DNA from: Rhodocyclaceae bacterium
Lineage (GTDB): Bacteria > Pseudomonadota > Gammaproteobacteria > Burkholderiales > Rhodocyclaceae
NCBI GenBank assembly: GCA_008933825.1
Contig: WBUF01000014.1
Location: 1-44,950 of the forward strand
Direction of reading: 5' to 3'
Length of the DNA stretch: 44,950 nucleotides
Shown: positions 16,113-24,806 of the stretch, piece by piece
How the letters are laid out: each line of letters opens with the position of its first letter
Position numbering within the stretch: the stretch's first letter is position 1
Position numbers and translations under genes: made by a program
The notes under the pieces: model-generated
The model's input: the letters and a program-made list of their open reading frames with translations, nothing else
The model's database searches: none
What the model was told of the DNA's origin: nothing

Positions 16113-17102
16113 CTAGACGCCGAGCAGCTTCCACATCGCCCGCACATCGCCATGCAGCGAGGTCAGCGCCTCGTCGAAATTCAGATGCGGCATCGATTCC
16201 CGCACAAGCCGGGCCACAGTCCTCGCCTGGGCCAGGTCGCGCGGTTTCTTGACCGGACTGCGTTCGGGCTGCTGTGAGAGCCAGGCCTTGTGCAAGGCGA
16301 ACGCCCTTGGGTCGGGCACGCGCATGGGTGCAGGAAAACCGTCCTCGTCGATGGCAACGGCGTCGAGTTTCGGCGCGTTGATGAGCCATTGCAGCCCGGG
16401 CACTTCTGAGGCGACCAGATCGCCCTCCGAAAAGGTAATCGGCTCCGGTTCGCGCATGGAGCGCGGCGCTACGATGAGATCGACCATGAACTGCCCGGCG
16501 TTGGCCGCGCGAAAACCCCGCTTGCGAACCAGTTCGAAGCTGCGATCGGCTTTCTTCAGCAAGCCGAGCACCCCCTCCCCGTCGAGGCGAGTCGAGGTCA
16601 GCGTCAGTTGCCGGCGCGTGTCGTAGAGGAGGTCGACGTCTCCGGAAGCGAGCAACTCAAGTAGGAACTGCACGCCGCCGGCGGCCTCATATGCATACAG
16701 CGCCTGCGTGCCCAGCACCGAGAATACGCCGAGCAGATCCCGCTCTTCCAGCAGCCGCAGGATGCGCGCCACGACACGCGGTACCCGCGCCAGGCGCAAC
16801 GCCTTGTTCAGGCGCGCCTGCTCTTCAAGCTGCGCATCCAATCCCGCCAGGCGCGCCTGCGCCCGAACCTTGCCCTCGAGAAACTGCACCAGCGTTTTTT
16901 CCGTTTCCGGAGACCGCCGCCCCAGGAGTTTGCCGTTGCCGCGGCGATCATGCTGCCGAAACAGGTACTCGACCCCGCGAATCCGCTTCCAGCGCATGCC
17001 GTAAGCGTAATCCTGCACATGGCGATACGCCGCCATGCGCGCTTCGTGGATCTGCTGGGTATTGATCAGATGCAGACGCTGCTGATTGGATAAGGGGGTC
17101 AT
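16113..17102 (-). CDS. GSU2403-family nucleotidyltransferase-fold protein, second paralogue
   Basis: A 329-residue protein with the same layout as the product of 14883-15920: an N-terminal helical region with YLFRQHDRRGNGKLLGRRSP and ETEKTLVQFLEGK, a core with LGVFSVLGTQALYAYEAAGG, the acidic pair LASGDVDLLYD, and a C-terminal VPDPRAFALHKAWLS like the PAPERFAVHKL of the paralogue. Its 3' end is duplicated at 14194-14250. The start at 17102 follows an AAGGAAA ribosome binding site that lies in one arm of an inverted repeat. Cellular role unknown; accessory-gene character is suggested by the AT-rich upstream region and duplicated ends. Confidence 0.76.
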   Translation of the reverse strand: MTPLSNQQRLHLINTQQIHEARMAAYRHVQDYAYGMRWKRIRGVEYLFRQHDRRGNGKLLGRRSPETEKTLVQFLEGKVRAQARLAGLDAQLEEQARLNKALRLARVPRVVARILRLLEERDLLGVFSVLGTQALYAYEAAGGVQFLLELLASGDVDLLYDTRRQLTLTSTRLDGEGVLGLLKKADRSFELVRKRGFRAANAGQFMVDLIVAPRSMREPEPITFSEGDLVASEVPGLQWLINAPKLDAVAIDEDGFPAPMRVPDPRAFALHKAWLSQQPERSPVKKPRDLAQARTVARLVRESMPHLNFDEALTSLHGDVRAMWKLLGV

Positions 17103-17105
17103 AGC

Positions 17106-17160
17106 GTTTCCTTCAGTTCTTGATTGTTACAAATAATGAAGGAAACATTCATTTTGTCAA
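17106..17160 (-). promoter_or_regulatory. Promoter and inverted repeat upstream of the 16113-17102 gene
   Basis: On the minus strand: TTGACA (17160-17155), 16-nt spacer, CATTAT (17138-17133). The perfect 10-bp inverted repeat GTTTCCTTCA/TGAAGGAAAC (17137-17146 and 17106-17115) overlaps the edge of the -10 and also contains the GAAGGAAA ribosome binding site, so it could act as a DNA operator or as an RNA hairpin hiding that site. The rest of the 170-nt gap to 17272 is AT-rich without a gene. Confidence 0.6.
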
Positions 17161-17272
17161 TTGATATTCAACGATTTTTCATTCAAAAAAACAAACTTCA
17201 TCCAAATGACGGAAATCGTATGCCAATCATTGCATTAACAATCAGTTCCCCCTCGCGGCCAGCTCACCCGGC

Positions 17273-19240
17273 TCACCCCTTCAGCAGCCGCTCCTCCCCC
17301 GCCGCCAGTCCGTCCGGCACGCCCAGCAGCACCACCACGTCGCCCGCCTCGAGGCGCGCCTCCGGCGAGGGGCTGACGCCGCGAATGCCGCGCCGGCGGA
17401 TGACCGAGACGGTGATCTCGAAGCGCTCCAGGCCGAGTTGGGCAAGGGTCTTGCCGATGCCCCAGGCGCCCGGATTGAGCACGACGGAGTGCAGGCGCGG
17501 CTGGCGCGCCTCGTCGGGGTCGTCGGCGGCATCGGTGGCGCCGTGGAAGAAGCCGCGCATCAGGTCGTAGCGCTGCTCGCGCACCTCGCGGAAGCGGCGC
17601 ACGACGCGGGTGATCGGCACGCCGAGCAGCACCAGCGCGTGCGAGGCCAGCATGATCGACGATTCGAGCACCTCCGGCACCACCTCGGCGGCGCCGGCCC
17701 GTGAGAGGCGGTCGAAGTCGCTCTCGTCGGCGGCGCGCACCACCACCGGCAGTTCGGGGCGCAGCTCGCGCACCACGGACAGCACGCGCAAGGCGGAATC
17801 GGCATCGGCATAGGAGACGATCACCGCGCTGGCGCGCATCAGGCCGGCGGCCACCAGGGCCTCGCGCCGCGCGGCATCCCCATAGACGACGGTGTCGCCG
17901 GCGGCGGCGGCCTCGCGCACGCGCTCCGGGTCGAGGTCGAGGGCGACGTAGGAGACGCCTTCCTGCGCGACGAAGCGCGCCAGGTACTGGCCGCTGCGGC
18001 CGTAGCCGCAGATGATGGCGTGCTTCTCCGTGGCGAGGGAGCGCGCCGCGATCTGGGTAAGCTCCATCGCGCGCAGCATCCACTCCGAGGCGCAGAAGCG
18101 CATCACCGCCTTCTCGCTGTGCTGCACGATGAGCGGGGCGAGCAGCATGGACAGCACCAGCGCCGCCGTTACCACCTGCAGGGCGGTGGCCGGCAGCAGG
18201 GGCAGGTCGCGGATGTGGGCGATCAGCACGAAGCCGAATTCGCCGCCGGCGCACAGCCACAGGCCGCTCCTCATGGCCGTGCCCGGCGCGGCGCCGAAGG
18301 CGCGCGAGACGCCGGCGACGAGGGCAAACTTGCCGGCCAGCAGCAGGGCGAGCAGGCCGGCCACCCAGGGCAGCTCGCGCGCGACGACGACGACGTCGAG
18401 GAACATGCCGACGGTGATGAAGAACAGGCCGAGCAGGACATCGCGGAAGGGTTTGATGTCCTCCTCCACCTGGTAGCGGTACTCGGTCTCGGAGATCAGC
18501 ATGCCGGCGAGGAAGGCGCCCAGCGCCAGCGACAGGCCGGCCAGCTCGGTGAGGTAGGCCAGCCCCAGGGTGATGAGCAGCACGTTGAGCATGAACAGCT
18601 CGGCGGAGCGGCGCCGCGCCACGATGAGGAACCAGCCGCGCATCAGGCGCTGGCCGAAGAACAGGATCAGGGCAAGCACGACGGCGGCCTTCGCCGCCGC
18701 CACCGCCAGCGTGCCGGCCATCGCCTCGGGCGACTGCGACAGCGCCGGCACGACGATCAGCAGCGGCACCACCGCCAGGTCCTGGAACAGCAGCACGCCG
18801 ATGATCTCGCGGCCGTGCTTCGACTCGAGCTGCATGCGCTCGGCCAGCATCTTGACCAGCAGCGCCGTCGACGACATGGCGAGTATGCCGCCCAGGGCGA
18901 TGCCGGCCTGCCAGGAGAGCCCCGCCAGCAGGGCCACCGGCACGTTGATGGCGACCGTCACCGCCACCTGCGCCAGCCCCAGCCCGAACACCGTGCGCTT
19001 CATGCTGTACAGGCGCGGCAGGGAGAACTCCAGCCCGATGGAGAACATCAGGAACACCACGCCGAACTCGGCCAGGTGGTGCGCCGCCGCCGAGTCGGGC
19101 ACGAGATCGAGGGCGTGCGGCCCGATGGCCGCGCCGACCAGCAGATAGCCCAGCACCGGCGGCAGGTTGAGCGAACGGAACAGCACGACCACGAACACCG
19201 CGGATGCGAGCAGGACAAGGACGAGTTGCAGGGTGGTCAT
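17273..19240 (-). CDS. CPA2-family monovalent cation:H+ antiporter (Kef/RosB/YbaL type)
   Basis: A 655-residue inner-membrane K+(Na+)/H+ antiporter. Residues ~5-380 hold about 12 hydrophobic helices with typical motifs (LGYLLVGAAIGPHAL, FLMFSIGLEFSL, LLFQDLAVVPLL). An RCK/TrkA-N nucleotide-binding domain begins near 410 with ICGYGRSGQYLARF, and a TrkA-C domain sits at about 570-650 (VSVIRRRGIRGV, LEAGDVVVLLG). ATG 19240 is used; extending to a TTG at 19279 would run into the divergent promoter. It is divergent from kdsD. Which ion it carries cannot be told from sequence. Confidence 0.88.
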   Translation of the reverse strand: MTTLQLVLVLLASAVFVVVLFRSLNLPPVLGYLLVGAAIGPHALDLVPDSAAAHHLAEFGVVFLMFSIGLEFSLPRLYSMKRTVFGLGLAQVAVTVAINVPVALLAGLSWQAGIALGGILAMSSTALLVKMLAERMQLESKHGREIIGVLLFQDLAVVPLLIVVPALSQSPEAMAGTLAVAAAKAAVVLALILFFGQRLMRGWFLIVARRRSAELFMLNVLLITLGLAYLTELAGLSLALGAFLAGMLISETEYRYQVEEDIKPFRDVLLGLFFITVGMFLDVVVVARELPWVAGLLALLLAGKFALVAGVSRAFGAAPGTAMRSGLWLCAGGEFGFVLIAHIRDLPLLPATALQVVTAALVLSMLLAPLIVQHSEKAVMRFCASEWMLRAMELTQIAARSLATEKHAIICGYGRSGQYLARFVAQEGVSYVALDLDPERVREAAAAGDTVVYGDAARREALVAAGLMRASAVIVSYADADSALRVLSVVRELRPELPVVVRAADESDFDRLSRAGAAEVVPEVLESSIMLASHALVLLGVPITRVVRRFREVREQRYDLMRGFFHGATDAADDPDEARQPRLHSVVLNPGAWGIGKTLAQLGLERFEITVSVIRRRGIRGVSPSPEARLEAGDVVVLLGVPDGLAAGEERLLKG

Positions 19241-19264
19241 GGGGCGGGGCGGATCGGCTCGTTG

Positions 19265-19270
19265 TATACT
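19265..19270 (+). promoter_or_regulatory. Candidate -10 element (TATACT) for kdsD
   Basis: TATACT lies 28 nt before the kdsD start in the 58-nt gap between divergent genes. No convincing -35 is seen at 16-18 nt upstream, so support is weak. Confidence 0.35.
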
Positions 19271-19298
19271 TCCGGGCAAGTCTAATCAATTTGAATTC

Positions 19299-20291
19299 AT
19301 GAACCAAATCGCGGCCATCGGCAAGCAGGGCGCCAAGGCGCTGGAACTGGCGAGGGAGGTGTTTCGCATCGAGTCGCAGGCCGTCGCCGGCCTGGCGGAT
19401 CGCCTCGGTGCCGCCTTCCCCCGCGCGGTGGAGCTGGTCCTCGCCTGCCACGGCCGCGTCATCGTCTCCGGCGTCGGCAAATCCGGCCACGTCGCGCGCA
19501 AGATCGCCGCCACCCTGGCCAGCACCGGCACGCCGGCGTATTTCGTGCATGCCGCCGAGGCGGCCCATGGCGATCTCGGCATGATCGCCCGCGAGGACGT
19601 GGTGATCGCCCTGTCCCATTCCGGCGAGAGCGATGAGCTGCTCACCATCGTGCCGCTCATCAAGCGCCAGGGCGGCCGCCTGATCGCCATCACCGGCAGC
19701 CCGGCTTCCTCGCTGGCGCGCGAAGCCGACGCGCATCTCGACGCCGGCGTGGCCGAGGAGGCCTGCCCGCTCAACCTCGCCCCCACCGCCAGCACCACCG
19801 CGGCGCTGGCGATGGGCGATGCGCTGGCGGTGGCGCTGCTCGACGCGCGCGGCTTTTCGGCCTCCGATTTCGCCCGTTCCCACCCTGGCGGCGCGCTCGG
19901 CCGGCGCCTGCTCACCCATGTGCGCGACATCATGCGCCGCGTCGAGGAGGTGCCGCGCGTCGGCGAGGATGCCTCGGTCGCCGAGGCGGTGCTGGCGATC
20001 TCGCGCGGCGGCATGGGCATGACGGCCGTCGTCGCGCAGAACCTGGCCGTGGCCGGCATTTTCACCGACGGCGACCTGCGCCGCGCCCTGGAGAAGCTGA
20101 GCGACCTGAAAGGCACCGCAGTGTCTCAGGTGATGACGCGCAATCCGCGCTGCATCGGCCCCGACCGGCTCGCCGCCGAGTCCGCGCAGATGATGGAAGA
20201 GCACAAGATCAGCCAGGTGCTGGTGGTAGACAACGGCGCGCTGGTCGGTGCACTGAACACCCACGACCTGTTCCGCGCCAAGGTGATCTGA
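19299..20291 (+). CDS. kdsD: D-arabinose 5-phosphate isomerase
   Basis: A 330-residue enzyme that converts D-ribulose 5-phosphate to D-arabinose 5-phosphate, the first step to Kdo for lipopolysaccharide. The SIS domain (~40-175) has VSGVGKSGHVARKIAATLAS, FVHAAEAAHGDLGM and LSHSGESDELL; two CBS domains (~205-325) follow. Its length equals that of E. coli KdsD. ATG 19299 is preferred; the longer frame from 19167 would overlap the divergent gene. It is followed 10 nt later by lptC. kdsC, usually between them, is absent here. Confidence 0.95.
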   Translation: MNQIAAIGKQGAKALELAREVFRIESQAVAGLADRLGAAFPRAVELVLACHGRVIVSGVGKSGHVARKIAATLASTGTPAYFVHAAEAAHGDLGMIAREDVVIALSHSGESDELLTIVPLIKRQGGRLIAITGSPASSLAREADAHLDAGVAEEACPLNLAPTASTTAALAMGDALAVALLDARGFSASDFARSHPGGALGRRLLTHVRDIMRRVEEVPRVGEDASVAEAVLAISRGGMGMTAVVAQNLAVAGIFTDGDLRRALEKLSDLKGTAVSQVMTRNPRCIGPDRLAAESAQMMEEHKISQVLVVDNGALVGALNTHDLFRAKVI

Positions 20292-20301
20292 GCGCGCCGG
20301 C

Positions 20302-20880
20302 ATGAACCTGAAAGTGCGCAGCGGGCAGAGCCTGCTTCCCCTCGCCCTGATGACCCTGCTGGTCGGGCTGACCTTCTGGCTGCAGCAGGCGACCGAGATC
20401 AGGAGCCAGCCGAGCGACAGCCTGCTGCGCCACGACCCCGATTATTTCGCCGAGAACTTCACCGTGCGCCGCTTCGATGCGTCCGGCGCGCTGCAGAACA
20501 TGCTGGTGGCAAGGAAGATGGTACATTACCCCGACGACGACACCACGGTGGTGACCGCGCCGCAAATGTCCTTCCTCAAGGGGCCGCGCCCCACCTTCCT
20601 CACCGCCCGCGAGGGCCTGGTCGGGCCGCAGGGCGGCGAGGTTGCGCTGGTCGGCGACGTGCGTGGCGTGCGCAAGGCAACGGCCAAGGATCCCGAGATC
20701 GTCTTTACCACCACCCACCTCACGGTCTTCCCTGACGACGAAGTGGCGCGCACCGTCGCTCCCGTGACCATCGTCCAGGACGCCTCGGTCATCCGCGGAG
20801 TCGGCATGGAATCCGACAACAAGACCCGGATCTACCGGCTGTTGAGCCAGGTCAACAGCACTATCGAGAAACGACGCTGA
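20302..20880 (+). CDS. lptC: LPS export bridge protein LptC
   Basis: A 192-residue bitopic protein: an N-terminal transmembrane helix at about 10-29 ([18 protein letters not shown]), then a periplasmic beta-jellyroll ([36 protein letters not shown]). LptC passes LPS from the LptBFG transporter to LptA. It is transcribed with kdsD and lptA. The sequence is diverged, as LptC usually is, but order and topology agree. Confidence 0.9.
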   Translation: MNLKVRSGQSLLPLALMTLLVGLTFWLQQATEIRSQPSDSLLRHDPDYFAENFTVRRFDASGALQNMLVARKMVHYPDDDTTVVTAPQMSFLKGPRPTFLTAREGLVGPQGGEVALVGDVRGVRKATAKDPEIVFTTTHLTVFPDDEVARTVAPVTIVQDASVIRGVGMESDNKTRIYRLLSQVNSTIEKRR

Positions 20881-20885
20881 CACCC

Positions 20886-21503
20886 ATGACATCCGCCCGC
20901 CTGCCCGCCCGATTCCTGCTCTGCATCGCATTGCTCGCCGCTGCGCCCTTCTGCCGCGCCGAAAAGGCCGACCGCAACAAGCCGGTCAACCTGGAGGCCG
21001 ACCGCGCCACGGTCGACGAGATCAACAAGATGCATGTCTTCGACGGCAACGTCACGCTGGCCCAGGGTACGCTGGTGATCCGCAGCGACAAGCTGGTGGT
21101 GAAGCAGGATGCCGAAGGCTTCCAGAGCGGCGTGGCCACCGCCGGCCCGGGCAAGCTGGCACGCTTCCGCGTCAAGCGCGATGGCAAGGAGGAGTACGTC
21201 GAGGGCGAGGCCGAACGCATCGAGCACGACGCCAAGACCGAGGTCACCAGGTTCTTCAACCGCGCCTGGGTGAAGAGCGGCGACGACGAGGTGCGCGGAC
21301 AGTACATCGTCTACGACGGTCTCAAGGAAAACTACTCGGTCACCAGCGGCCCGGCCGGCACGGTCGTGCCAGGCCGCGACAACCGCGTGCGCGCCGTCAT
21401 CCAGCCGAAGAACAAGTCCCCCGCCGAAGCGGCCGCGCCCGGGCAGCCGGTGCGCCTGCAGCTGGCGCCCAACCTTTCGAATCCCAGACAGGAGCAGCAA
21501 TGA
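20886..21503 (+). CDS. lptA: LPS transport periplasmic protein LptA
   Basis: A 205-residue protein with a signal peptide ([16 protein letters not shown]) and an OstA-like beta-jellyroll: [40 protein letters not shown] and later [10 protein letters not shown]. LptA bridges the periplasm in LPS transport. Its stop overlaps the start of the enoyl-CoA hydratase gene (ATGA), where lptB would normally follow. The C-terminal tail is Pro/Ala-rich. Confidence 0.92.
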   Translation: MTSARLPARFLLCIALLAAAPFCRAEKADRNKPVNLEADRATVDEINKMHVFDGNVTLAQGTLVIRSDKLVVKQDAEGFQSGVATAGPGKLARFRVKRDGKEEYVEGEAERIEHDAKTEVTRFFNRAWVKSGDDEVRGQYIVYDGLKENYSVTSGPAGTVVPGRDNRVRAVIQPKNKSPAEAAAPGQPVRLQLAPNLSNPRQEQQ

Positions 21504-22276
21504 CTTACGAAAACATCCTGGTCGAGACCCGCGGCAAGGTCGGCCTCGTCACCCTCAACCGCCCGAAGGCGCTGAACGCCCTCAACGACGCCCTGGTAGA
21601 CGAGTTGGGCGACGCGCTCGGCAGGTTCGAGGCCGACGAGGCCATCGGCGCCATGGTCATCACCGGCTCGGACAAGGCCTTCGCCGCCGGCGCGGACATC
21701 GTCGCCATGAGCCAATGGGATTACATGGACGTCTACAAGCCCGACTACATCACCCGCAACTGGGAGCGCGTGAAGACCTGCCGCAAGCCGGTCATCGCCG
21801 CGGTCGCCGGCTTCGCCCTGGGCGGCGGCTGCGAGCTGGCGATGTCCTGCGACATCATCATCGCCGCCGACACGGCGAAATTCGGCCAGCCGGAGATCAA
21901 GCTCGGCATCATCCCGGGCGCCGGCGGCACCCAGCGCCTGCCGCGCGCAGTAGGCAAGGCCAAGGCCATGGACCTCTGCCTGACGTCCCGCATGATGGAT
22001 GCGGCCGAAGCCGAACGCGCCGGACTCGTCTCGCGCGTGGTGCCCGCCGACAAGCTGCTGGAGGAGGCGCTCGCCGCCGCCGAGACCATTGCCGGCTTCT
22101 CCCTGCCGGTGATCATGATGGTCAAGGAGTGCGTCAATCGCGCCTACGAGAGCCCGCTCGCCGAGGGCATGCTGTTCGAGCGGCGCACCTTCCACGCCGC
22201 CTTCGGACTGGCGGACAAGAAGGAAGGCATGGCCGCCTTCGTCGAAAAGCGCAAGCCGGACTTCAAGAACAGATAG
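21500..22276 (+). CDS. Enoyl-CoA hydratase (crotonase family)
   Basis: A 258-residue crotonase that hydrates 2-enoyl-CoA in beta-oxidation or related acyl-CoA degradation. The oxyanion-hole segment AGADIVAMS is present, and both catalytic glutamates are conserved, in [12 protein letters not shown] and [20 protein letters not shown]. The length matches short-chain hydratases such as PaaF/FadB1/Crt. It is coupled to lptA by a 4-nt overlap, an unusual partner that may simply use the operon promoter. Confidence 0.92.
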   Translation: MTYENILVETRGKVGLVTLNRPKALNALNDALVDELGDALGRFEADEAIGAMVITGSDKAFAAGADIVAMSQWDYMDVYKPDYITRNWERVKTCRKPVIAAVAGFALGGGCELAMSCDIIIAADTAKFGQPEIKLGIIPGAGGTQRLPRAVGKAKAMDLCLTSRMMDAAEAERAGLVSRVVPADKLLEEALAAAETIAGFSLPVIMMVKECVNRAYESPLAEGMLFERRTFHAAFGLADKKEGMAAFVEKRKPDFKNR

Positions 22277-22280
22277 TAAT

Positions 22281-23162
22281 TCACTTCCGCACCGCGATCG
22301 CCACGCCCACCGCGGCGATCGCCATGCCGGCGATCGCCGGCACCCCCATCCTTTCCCCGAACGCCAGCCAGGCCATCAGCGCCGTCGTCGGCGGCGTGAG
22401 ATAGAACAGCGCCGAGACGCGCGTCGCCGCGCCGCGCCGGATGATCAGGTGCAGCAGCGAGATCGCCCCCAGCGAGAGCACGAGAATCAGCCAGCCGAGC
22501 GCGAAGAGGAACGGCCCGCTCCAGGTCACCCGCATCGTTTCGAACAGCAGCGCGAAAGGCAGCAACGTCAGCGCCGCGGCGACGAACTGGATCACCGAGC
22601 CGCTCCACAGGTCCAGTTCGGCGCAGAAGCGCTTCTGGTACAGCGTGCCGAGCGTGATGCCGACCAGCGCCATGGCCGAGAAGGCCAGGCCGGCCGCGCT
22701 GATGCCGGCCAGTCCCATCTTCTCCCACACCACCAGCGTCACGCCGGCAAAGCCGAGCACCAGCCCGGCCCACTGCCGGCCGCTGACCCGCTCGCCCACC
22801 ATGGAAGTGCTGAGGAAGGCCGTCAGCAGGGGCTGGATGCCGACGATCAGCGCCACCACGCCTGCCGGCATGCCGCGGTGGATGGCCAGGAAGACGCCCG
22901 ACAGATAGGCGCCATGCAGCAAGGCGCCCGCAACAGCGATGTGGAGCCACTGCATCGGCCGTAGCGGCCAGGGCCGGCGCAGGACGAGCGCCAACAGACC
23001 GAGCAAAGCGATCACGCAGGCAAAGCGGAGCAACAGGAAGGTCAGCGGTTCGGCATAGGGCAGACCGAGTTTTGCGCCGATGAAGCCCGTGCTCCAGAGG
23101 AGCACGAACAGCCCCGGGGTCAGGGCCAGAAACAATGGCTGCGGATTGGTTTTTTCGGTCAT
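22281..23162 (-). CDS. EamA/DMT-family membrane transporter
   Basis: A 293-residue protein with about ten transmembrane helices in two EamA repeats (first from FVLLWSTGFIGAKLGLPYAE, second from LAFSAMALVGITLGTLYQKR). The family exports metabolites or amino acids; the substrate cannot be inferred. It converges with the hydratase gene (4-nt gap) and is divergent from the phasin gene across 266 nt. Confidence 0.88.
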   Translation of the reverse strand: MTEKTNPQPLFLALTPGLFVLLWSTGFIGAKLGLPYAEPLTFLLLRFACVIALLGLLALVLRRPWPLRPMQWLHIAVAGALLHGAYLSGVFLAIHRGMPAGVVALIVGIQPLLTAFLSTSMVGERVSGRQWAGLVLGFAGVTLVVWEKMGLAGISAAGLAFSAMALVGITLGTLYQKRFCAELDLWSGSVIQFVAAALTLLPFALLFETMRVTWSGPFLFALGWLILVLSLGAISLLHLIIRRGAATRVSALFYLTPPTTALMAWLAFGERMGVPAIAGMAIAAVGVAIAVRK

Positions 23163-23214
23163 TTATTCTGGAAAGCCTGGTTGCATCGCCGCAAAATCAT
23201 CTTGGTGAAATTAT

Positions 23215-23237
23215 AAAGTTAAGTGCTTACTAACTTT
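23215..23237. promoter_or_regulatory. AT-rich inverted repeat upstream of phasin/EamA
   Basis: AAAGTTA (23215-23221) and TAACTTT (23231-23237), 9-nt gap, in the AT-rich part of the divergent intergenic region. Candidate regulator site; no family assigned. Confidence 0.35.
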
Positions 23238-23280
23238 TATGTATTTGTTTATTAATTTGTTATTGTTCATGAAAAATTAA

Positions 23281-23331
23281 TTGTGCTTTGCACAAAAAAG
23301 TTCTTGACTTGCAGATTTGTGCCCTTATAAT
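23281..23331 (+). promoter_or_regulatory. Phasin promoter with upstream palindrome
   Basis: TTGACT (23304-23309), 16-nt spacer, TATAAT (23326-23331): a near-consensus sigma-70 promoter. The palindrome TTGTGC-TTT-GCACAA (23281-23295) sits just before the -35, and a second TTTGTGC half-site lies in the spacer (about 23316-23322). TGC/GCA-rich palindromes are typical of PhaR sites at phasin genes, so PhaR-type repression is a reasonable inference. Confidence 0.72.
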
Positions 23332-23428
23332 TCAGTCATGCTGCAACGCAACAAGCAGGCAAGTTTGGAACGTAGCATATCGAGGTCGAACCGATTTTTT
23401 TAATTGCCTTCATTTCAAGGAGAGAGAA

Positions 23429-23986
23429 ATGCTGACCACCCCGGAACAACTGGCTAGCGCCAACAAAGCCAACGTCGAAGCCATGCTGACCCTGGCCAAT
23501 ACCGCCTTCGCCAGCGCCGAGCGCTTCGCCGCGCTGAACCTGAACACCGCCCGCGCCGTGCTGGAAGACGGCGTGAACAACGCCAAGGCCCTGCTCGGCG
23601 CCAAGGACCTGCAGGAAGTCATTTCCCTGCAAGCCACCCTGGCCCAGCCGTCCGTCGAGAAGGCCGTCGCCTACTCGCGCAGCGTGTATGAGATCTCCGC
23701 CCAGACACAGGAAGAGTTTTCCAAGCTGGTCGAAGCCCAGTTCGCCGAAGTGAACAAGAACGTCGCCGCCACGCTGGACAAGGCCGCCAAGTCGGCCCCG
23801 GCCGGTTCCGACGTCGCGGTTGCCGCGGTCAAATCCGCCATCGCCGCCGCCAACTCGGCCTACGACACGATGAGCAAGGCCGCCAAGCAGGTCGCCGAGA
23901 TCGCCGAGGCCAACGTCGCCGCCGCGACCAACGCCACCGTCAAGGCCGTCGGCGCCGCCCAGACCAAGGCCCGCAAGGCTGCCTGA
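23429..23986 (+). CDS. phaP: Phasin (polyhydroxyalkanoate granule protein)
   Basis: A 185-residue phasin family protein that coats PHA granules. It is mostly amphipathic helix, with the pattern TPEQLASANKANVEAMLTLA, FASAERFAALNLNTARAVL and an Ala/Lys-rich C-terminus. ATG 23429 is used because AAGGAGAG (23417-23424) lies 4 nt upstream and the promoter is at 23304-23331; the longer frame from 23288 would start upstream of transcription. It is monocistronic with a strong terminator, which fits the high expression of phasins. Confidence 0.93.
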   Translation: MLTTPEQLASANKANVEAMLTLANTAFASAERFAALNLNTARAVLEDGVNNAKALLGAKDLQEVISLQATLAQPSVEKAVAYSRSVYEISAQTQEEFSKLVEAQFAEVNKNVAATLDKAAKSAPAGSDVAVAAVKSAIAAANSAYDTMSKAAKQVAEIAEANVAAATNATVKAVGAAQTKARKAA

Positions 23987-24031
23987 GCCTATTACGTCCT
24001 CCTCCCGCCCCGCGCAAAGCGGAGCGATTCG

Positions 24032-24058
24032 AACCCCGGCTTCGGCCGGGGTTTTTTT
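24032..24058 (+). terminator. Rho-independent terminator of the phasin gene
   Basis: AACCCCGGC-TTC-GGCCGGGG followed by T7, 46 nt after the phasin stop. The cinA-like gene converges from the other side and ends at its T-run. Confidence 0.93.
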
Positions 24059-24806
24059 ATGTCCGCTCCTGCCATTCGTAGCCGAGCCGCGCCACTGCGG
24101 CGCGGATCTCGGCCATTGCCTGCCTGACCGTCTCCGGCTCGCCGCGCACGCCCAGTTCGATGTGCCGCCGCACCCCCTCGCCGCCGAAGGAGGGCAGGCT
24201 GAACAGCGGCGCCTTCGGGTAGTCGCGGGTGATGCGGTTCATCAGGTCCAGCAGGGCGGATTCCGGCGCTTCGTAGACGACGATCGCCTGTTCCTCCCGC
24301 GCCACGGCGTGGTGCAGGTGCGCCAGTTGCGTGTCGAGCACCCATTCCAGCATCGGCCAGGACATGATCGGGAAGCCGGGGAAGAACCAGTGGTTGCGGA
24401 TCGAGAAGCCGGGAATGCGGTTGTAGGGGTTGGGAATGATTTCGCTGCCGAGGGGAAACTCGCCGAGCATCAGCCGCTGCGGCGTGGTTTCCCCGCCGAA
24501 TCTCGCGCGAATCTCGCGCTCGGCATCGGGATGCAATGCGATATCGACGCCCAGCGCCGCGGCAACGGCCTGGCGCGTGTGGTCGTCGGGCGTCACGCCG
24601 ATGCCGCCGAAGCTGAAGACGATGTCGCCGGAGGCCAGGCTCGCGGCGAGCGCGGCGGTCAGGCGCACGCGGTCGTCGCCGAGGACCTGCGCCCAGTCGA
24701 GCGCCATGCCGCGCGCGCCGAGCAGTTCGACGACCTTGGCGAAATGCTTGTCCTGCCGCTTGCCGGAGAGGATTTCGTCGCCGATGATGATGGCGCCGAT
24801 GCTCAT
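24057..24806 (-). CDS. CinA-type molybdopterin-binding (MoCF) domain protein
   Basis: A 249-residue protein with the N-terminal CinA/MoCF-biosynthesis fold: IGAIIIGDEILSGKRQDKH, then FSFGGIGVTPDDHTRQAVA, close to the GGLGPTPDD loop of the family. It lacks the C-terminal deamidase domain of full CinA, as many short homologues do. The reaction is uncertain; related domains hydrolyse ADP-ribose or bind molybdopterin. Its ATG overlaps the upstream EI24 stop, making it the last gene of the leftward crcB-hrpA-EI24 operon. Confidence 0.85.
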   Translation of the reverse strand: MSIGAIIIGDEILSGKRQDKHFAKVVELLGARGMALDWAQVLGDDRVRLTAALAASLASGDIVFSFGGIGVTPDDHTRQAVAAALGVDIALHPDAEREIRARFGGETTPQRLMLGEFPLGSEIIPNPYNRIPGFSIRNHWFFPGFPIMSWPMLEWVLDTQLAHLHHAVAREEQAIVVYEAPESALLDLMNRITRDYPKAPLFSLPSFGGEGVRRHIELGVRGEPETVRQAMAEIRAAVARLGYEWQERT

